Positions 57,301-64,000 of a stretch of DNA of 64,000 nt are shown here, piece by piece (position 1 is the first letter of the stretch; each line of letters starts with the position of its first letter). The position numbers and the translations under genes were made by a program. The DNA is from Desulfurobacterium atlanticum. GTDB lineage: Bacteria; Aquificota; Aquificia; Desulfurobacteriales; Desulfurobacteriaceae. The stretch lies in assembly GCF_900188395.1 (NCBI RefSeq), contig NZ_FZOB01000002.1:155076-219075 (forward strand), in the 5' to 3' direction. Under the pieces are notes generated by a model. It did no database searches and was not told where the DNA came from. It was given only the letters and a program-made list of their open reading frames with translations.

Positions 57301-59003
57301 CCTTAGAGGTACGCTTAAAACGTATATTTCCAGTGAACGGCTTTATTAAATGCCGCTTGTTTCAATTCCTTAGAGGTACGCTTAAAACCAGGTTGAGCCG
57401 GAAGTCTCTCAACTCCAAGCAAAGCTCCGTTTCAATTCCTTAGAGGTACGCTTAAAACCCTGACGCTCCAGTTCAGACTATTCCAGATGATGCTAGTTTC
57501 AATTCCTTAGAGGTACGCTTAAAACTATATACGATAATTGTTTCAAAAACTTGGGATATAGGTTTCAATTCCTTAGAGGTACGCTTAAAACAGTCCGCTG
57601 TCTTTCTTTTCTCGTCGCCGCCGTTCTTTGTTTCAATTCCTTAGAGGTACGCTTAAAACTAGAGAGAAAGGATATTGTTTCTTACGCCTTGCGAGAGTTT
57701 CAATTCCTTAGAGGTACGCTTAAAACTTAAATTATATTTTTTTATTAGAAAATCAACATATTTAGTTTCAATTCCTTAGAGGTACGCTTAAAACAATTGC
57801 ATTTAAAAGAGATAAGATTGTATTTGCTCAGTTTCAATTCCTTAGAGGTACGCTTAAAACCCTAAACCACAGTCATATTACACTGCTGTTTACAATGGTT
57901 TCAATTCCTTAGAGGTACGCTTAAAACTATAAAAGGAATAAGATGTTATAGGGTGGATATTTTGTTTCAATTCCTTAGAGGTACGCTTAAAACAGATTTT
58001 GATTCTGACACTCAAGCGTTGCTTGAGTGTTTCAATTCCTTAGAGGTACGCTTAAAACCATCGTTTATCCTCCTAAATATATATTATTTTTAATTAGTTT
58101 CAATTCCTTAGAGGTACGCTTAAAACCTTTTGGAGATTAGCTATCTTTTTGAGCTTTTTCCGTTTCAATTCCTTAGAGGTACGCTTAAAACCATATGGAA
58201 CTGTAATGTTTCGTGGTGTTGGATCGGTTTCAATTCCTTAGAGGTACGCTTAAAACTCAAGTCGGTTATAAAAATACATCCAAGCCTGTTTATGTTTCAA
58301 TTCCTTAGAGGTACGCTTAAAACTATATTAGGTTTGAATACGATATCGCCGGATTCGTAATCGTTTCAATTCCTTAGAGGTACGCTTAAAACGAAATAAA
58401 CGATTATAAACTTCAAGAAAATATAAACAGTTTCAATTCCTTAGAGGTACGCTTAAAACAGCTTTTAGTGTAGTATAGTCGTTAGTTACACTATCTTGTT
58501 TCAATTCCTTAGAGGTACGCTTAAAACACGCAAGTCGTTGAATTTGAAAACTGGTGAAATAAATTAGGTTTCAATTCCTTAGAGGTACGCTTAAAACGAA
58601 GTACCGTCAGTAAAGAATATACCTGCCTCTGATATGTTTCAATTCCTTAGAGGTACGCTTAAAACGATATCCAATAACAGAAGATTACGATAAAGGTATT
58701 GTGTTTCAATTCCTTAGAGGTACGCTTAAAACTATCGTATATTTTCATTTTGACATTTTCGTTATTCAAGTTTCAATTCCTTAGAGGTACGCTTAAAACA
58801 AGGTTTTACCGTAGTTGATAAATTTGCCCCTGCTATTTTCAGTTTCAATTCCTTAGAGGTACGCTTAAAACTATCTAGATTTTTATTCAATCTAGATAAC
58901 AAACCAAGTTTCAATTCCTTAGAGGTACGCTTAAAACTTAGAGCCACTGGGGTGTAAAACCCCAGTGAAATTAGTTTCAATTCCTTAGAGGTACGCTTAA
59001 AAC
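54339..59003 (-). CRISPR. CRISPR array, 70 repeats of 30 bp, 69 spacers
   Basis: I walked every unit. Repeats are 30 bp, on the plus strand GTTTCAATTCCTTAG then AGGTACGCTTAAAAC; all but the leftmost (54339-54368) look identical. There are 69 spacers of 34-42 bp, most 36-38. One spacer occurs four times in a row (55646-55883) and one twice (56993-57092), leaving 65 different spacers. On the minus strand the repeat starts GTTTTAAGCG and ends ATTGAAAC, the usual 5' tag form for type I-B/III systems. With the degenerate repeat at the left and the leader at the right, transcription is leftward and the newest spacers are near 59000. No cas gene lies in the window. Plus-strand reading frames across the array (FNSLEVRLK, FQFLRGTLKT) are artefacts. 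Confidence 0.98.
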
Positions 59004-59200
59004 CCACTCTATTGCTTATTCCTTTTTTCAAAGAACGTCAAGATTTATACACATATTATCATTACCTAATATTGGAAGTCAAATGTCGGGGATGATTATT
59101 AAGATATTTATAATAAACATAATAACTGGCAGAAAGACACTGGGAATAAGTAAATTACATAAATAAAAACGCATATTGGATTCCCGACACTTATCATAAA
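59004..59200 (-). promoter_or_regulatory. CRISPR leader with pre-crRNA promoter
   Basis: This AT-rich 197-bp region separates the array from the ArnT-like gene. Minus-strand TTGACT (59077-59082) and GATAAT (59055-59060) are 16 bp apart and would start the pre-crRNA about 45 bp before the first repeat. A 7-bp inverted repeat, TGTCGGG (59084-59090) and CCCGACA (59183-59189), brackets the upstream part. No open frame of note is inside. Confidence 0.7.
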
Positions 59201-61823
<2,623 letters not shown>

Positions 61824-61879
61824 TCAGGGAATTTCTAAAAGGAAAGTTAAATTAAAGATGGTGAAAGTCAACTATAAAA

Positions 61880-62929
61880 CTATATCCAGAGAGAATACTG
61901 ATTTAAACCTGTATCTTCTGGGAAACCACATAAAATATTCATATTCTGGATAGCCTGACCAGAAGCCCCTTTCCCTATATTATCTATCGCAGAAATAGCA
62001 ACCCCAAGCCCTGTTTCCTCATCTTTTGTTACATATATATCACAAAAATTTGTCCCGGCAACATGAGAAGTTTCAGGAGGGAAAGATTTAAGCCTTACAA
62101 ATTTCTCATTTTTATAAAACTGGTTATAAACAGCCTGCAACTCTTCTTTTGCAGCATCTGTTTTAAAGTAGATGGTTGACAATATTCCCCTGTTCATAGG
62201 AACAAGATGTGGAGTAAATCTCACTTTTTTTAAACTTAACTTCTCAGCAATTTCTGGAGCATGACGATGGCCTTCAACAGCATAAGCCTTAAATGTCTCA
62301 TTAACTTCGCAAAAAGTAAAAGATACAGAAGATTTCCTTCCAGCCCCGGTAACTCCAGATTTACTGTCGGCAATAACTGGATAATTTTCGTCAATCAAAC
62401 CTGAGATTTTTGCAGGATAAAGTCCAAGTATAACACTTGTAGGATAACAACCCGGATTTGCAACAATTGTTTTATTTTTAATTTCATCTCTAAAAATTTC
62501 AGGTAAACCGTAAGCCACTTTTGCAAAAAGCTCTTTAGCGTGATGCTTTACTCCATAAACTTTTTCATAAATCTCGGGAGAATCAAATCTAAAATCAGCA
62601 CTAAAATCTATAATTTTAAGTTCTGGCTTTTTTTCATAAAGACCTCTAACAACAGGGAATGCCGCCCTATGGGGAAGACACACAAATACAACATCAGACA
62701 TTGAAGCTACTGTATCAACGTTAAACTCAGTAAAAACTAACTTTGAAACTTTTGAACCGTAAAGATGGGGAAAAACATCAGATACTTTCTGACCGGCATA
62801 CTGACGTGAAGTTAAAGAGAGAATATTTACAAACGGATGAAATAGTAAGAGGCGGAGAAGCTCCGCCCCTGTATATCCTGAAGCACCGATAATAGATATG
62901 TTAACGTTTTGACCACTGGTATCTTGCAC
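61880..62929 (-). CDS. argC: N-acetyl-gamma-glutamyl-phosphate reductase
   Basis: ArgC reduces N-acetylglutamyl phosphate in arginine synthesis. [18 protein letters not shown] is the NADP loop, the catalytic Cys is in [15 protein letters not shown], and [11 protein letters not shown] and EGHRHAPEI are diagnostic. The start is unclear: no ATG/GTG/TTG lies just before the conserved N terminus. The GTG at 62929 has GAGGAG three bases upstream and overlaps the rpsI 3' end by 29 bp; ATG 62947 is an alternative. The overlap with a ribosomal protein gene suggests shared transcription. Confidence 0.92.
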   Translation of the reverse strand: MQDTSGQNVNISIIGASGYTGAELLRLLLFHPFVNILSLTSRQYAGQKVSDVFPHLYGSKVSKLVFTEFNVDTVASMSDVVFVCLPHRAAFPVVRGLYEKKPELKIIDFSADFRFDSPEIYEKVYGVKHHAKELFAKVAYGLPEIFRDEIKNKTIVANPGCYPTSVILGLYPAKISGLIDENYPVIADSKSGVTGAGRKSSVSFTFCEVNETFKAYAVEGHRHAPEIAEKLSLKKVRFTPHLVPMNRGILSTIYFKTDAAKEELQAVYNQFYKNEKFVRLKSFPPETSHVAGTNFCDIYVTKDEETGLGVAISAIDNIGKGASGQAIQNMNILCGFPEDTGLNQYSLWI

Positions 62930-63296
62930 GAGCTCCTCTTTGACCATATTTCTTTCTCTCTTTGATACGAGCATCTCTTGTAAGGAAACCAGCTTTTTTA
63001 AGAGCAGGTCTTAACTCAGGGTTAAAAGCAAGAAGAGCCTTTGCTATACCAAATTTAACAGCATCTGCCTGTGCTGACTTTCCGCCACCTTTAACGGTGC
63101 ACCATACATCAAATCTTCCATTCATTCCAGTAACATCAAAAGGCTGTTCCATTATTTTAAGAAGAGCAAGTCTTCCAAAGTAAGTTTCTGCATCTTGCCT
63201 ATTAACAGTTATTTTTCCTGAACCGTTTGGAATTATCCATACTCTCGCTATAGCTGTTTTTCTCTTACCTGTTCCGTAATATCTCATTTCTGCCAT
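62901..63296 (-). CDS. rpsI: Ribosomal protein S9
   Basis: The small-subunit protein whose C-terminal tail reaches the tRNA in the P site. [16 protein letters not shown] at the start and the basic tail [17 protein letters not shown] are diagnostic; the last residue is Arg as expected. I chose the ATG at 63296 ([10 protein letters not shown]), which has GGAGG upstream, giving 131 residues; the ATG at 63308 supplies the SD. It follows rplM, the usual bacterial order. Confidence 0.97.
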   Translation of the reverse strand: MAEMRYYGTGKRKTAIARVWIIPNGSGKITVNRQDAETYFGRLALLKIMEQPFDVTGMNGRFDVWCTVKGGGKSAQADAVKFGIAKALLAFNPELRPALKKAGFLTRDARIKERKKYGQRGARARYQWSKR

Positions 63297-63307
63297 TGAT
63301 TCCTCCA

Positions 63308-63736
63308 TTAAAATTCAAGAGGTTTAGGATTTTGTGCACTGTGTGGATGCTCAGGACCAGCATAAACCTTCAACCTCTTAAGTCTCTTATCTCTAAGCTT
63401 GTTTTTAGGAAGCATACCCTTGACAGCAAGTTTAATTACTTCTTCCGGTTTCTTCTCAAGCATCTCTTTTAAAGTAGCCTGTTTAAGATGACCAAAATAG
63501 CCGGTATGCCTGTAGTAGATTTTGTTTTCAAGCTTTCTACCACTTGCGTAAATTTTTTCAGCATTCACAACAACCACAAAATCTCCACCATCAACATGTG
63601 GAGTGTAGGTAGGCTTATGCTTTCCCATAAGAATTTTTGCAATTTCACTTGCAAGCCTTCCAAGAGTTTTACCGGTAGCATCAACAACATACCAATCTCT
63701 TTTAACTTCTTCCTTCTTCTGCATGAAGGTTTTCAT
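63308..63736 (-). CDS. rplM: Ribosomal protein L13
   Basis: A 142-residue large-subunit protein. [41 protein letters not shown] and [31 protein letters not shown] are diagnostic. The ATG at 63736 follows GGAGG. It is first in the run rplM-rpsI-argC with a consensus promoter upstream. Confidence 0.97.
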   Translation of the reverse strand: MKTFMQKKEEVKRDWYVVDATGKTLGRLASEIAKILMGKHKPTYTPHVDGGDFVVVVNAEKIYASGRKLENKIYYRHTGYFGHLKQATLKEMLEKKPEEVIKLAVKGMLPKNKLRDKRLKRLKVYAGPEHPHSAQNPKPLEF

Positions 63737-63755
63737 TTCAGTTCCTCCAGATAGT

Positions 63756-63774
63756 GGCGTTCTTCTAAAACGCC
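63756..63774 (-). promoter_or_regulatory. Hairpin in the rplM 5' leader
   Basis: GGCGTT (63756-63761) and AACGCC (63769-63774) form a perfect 6-bp stem with a 7-nt loop, 20 bp upstream of the rplM ATG. Position fits a ribosomal-protein leader element for autoregulation; that is inferred. Confidence 0.45.
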
Positions 63775-63795
63775 GAAAATGTAGCGGGCACGCGA

Positions 63796-63824
63796 AATTT
63801 ACTATAGAGATAAAAAATTGTCAA
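63796..63824 (-). promoter_or_regulatory. Promoter of rplM-rpsI with GC-rich discriminator
   Basis: Minus-strand TTGACA (63819-63824) and TAAATT (63796-63801) are 17 bp apart. The bases after the -10 read TCGCGTGCCCGC, a GC-rich discriminator in an AT-rich region, as in promoters under stringent (ppGpp) control. Confidence 0.7.
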
Positions 63825-63972
63825 GTGATAACGAGAATTTATCCCTGCATAGGTATACACATACTCCCCACCCACACCAAAGGAAAAAGGCTGCCCACCT
63901 GGTAGTTAAAATATTAAGAGCACTAAACATTCAAATTTTCAGAAAACCAAAACCACTACCAGGAGGACAACC

Positions 63973-64000
63973 ATGCAGCTAAATATAAACCTATACCACG
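63973..64000 (+). CDS. Start of a further gene (3' truncated by window edge)
   Basis: AGGAGG at 63961-63966 lies 6 nt before an ATG at 63973 that opens MQLNINLYH and runs off the window. Only nine codons are visible, so no family can be named. It is divergent from rplM. Confidence 0.45.

Noticed and set aside
54393..59031. Several open frames across the array with repeats such as FQFLRGTLKT, FNSLEVRLK and KRTSKELK
   Set aside because: They are translations of the CRISPR repeat in different frames with random spacer sequence between; no SD and no coding pattern.
59084..59189. TGTCGGG/CCCGACA pair in the CRISPR leader as ends of a mobile element
   Set aside because: The arms are only 7 bp, the interior has no gene, and there is no target-site duplication.

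Overview
The window reads as a chromosomal segment of an AT-rich, anaerobic, thermophilic bacterium. It best fits the Aquificota, perhaps Desulfurobacteriaceae (Desulfurobacterium/Thermovibrio type); this is an inference from gene content, not a proof. Supporting points are an A-adding tRNA nucleotidyltransferase fused to DHH and CBS domains (an Aquifex-type architecture), hypF for [NiFe]-hydrogenase maturation, a four-gene fumarate reductase/succinate dehydrogenase, rubrerythrin, Feo ferrous-iron uptake, a long CRISPR array and a prefoldin-like gene pair. Genes are tightly packed, with many 4-30 bp overlaps and frequent GTG/TTG starts preceded by good Shine-Dalgarno (SD) sequences. I saw no tRNA or rRNA gene, insertion sequence, integrase or phage module.

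Layout. 1-3724 (+): Ugp/Mal-type ABC importer (ATPase fragment, binding protein, two permeases). 3766-8524 (-): folP-cdaA-cdaR-glmM-rsmA, joining folate, c-di-AMP and cell-wall precursor functions. 8596-11616 (+): A-adding enzyme, then a small ribbon-helix-helix protein with a palindrome in its promoter. 11660-12946 (-): a chorismate-using synthase component I. 13167-16456 (+): ilvB-ilvN-ilvC. 16527-23022 (+): uvrA, a GGDEF/EAL protein, an unknown gene, prepilin peptidase and a protein with five 13-residue repeats. 23012-30308 (-): HAD phosphatase, coaBC, ClC, htpX, mutL, ClC-CBS. 30566-32599 (+): a compact operon of an unknown protein, a possible RAMP-fold protein, a prefoldin alpha-like protein and a 50-residue mini prefoldin beta-like protein. 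32700-36833 (+): truA, hypF, aminotransferase. 36858-42989 (-): rubrerythrin, aspS, and the run metallophosphoesterase-epmA-argB-pfkB. 43044-50334: O-methyltransferase (+), then a Tat-type amidase, the frd/sdh operon and feoAB (-). 50476-54273 (+): prmC-murA-mscS. 54339-59003: CRISPR array. 59201-63736 (-): ArnT-like glycosyltransferase, obgE, argC, rpsI, rplM. A new (+) gene starts at the right edge.

The CRISPR array has 70 repeats of 30 bp and 69 spacers of 34-42 bp (65 different). No cas gene is in the window. A degenerate terminal repeat at the left, a repeat that on the minus strand ends in ATTGAAAC, and a promoter-bearing leader at the right together indicate leftward (minus-strand) transcription. 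Several spacers overlap one another, cover ribosome-binding sites or contain perfect inverted repeats.

The most novel candidate system is the operon at 30566-32599: two bacterial prefoldin-like subunits, the second reduced to about the size of the beta-hairpin tail, behind a protein with RAMP-like (Cas7/Csm5-like) sequence features and an orphan protein.
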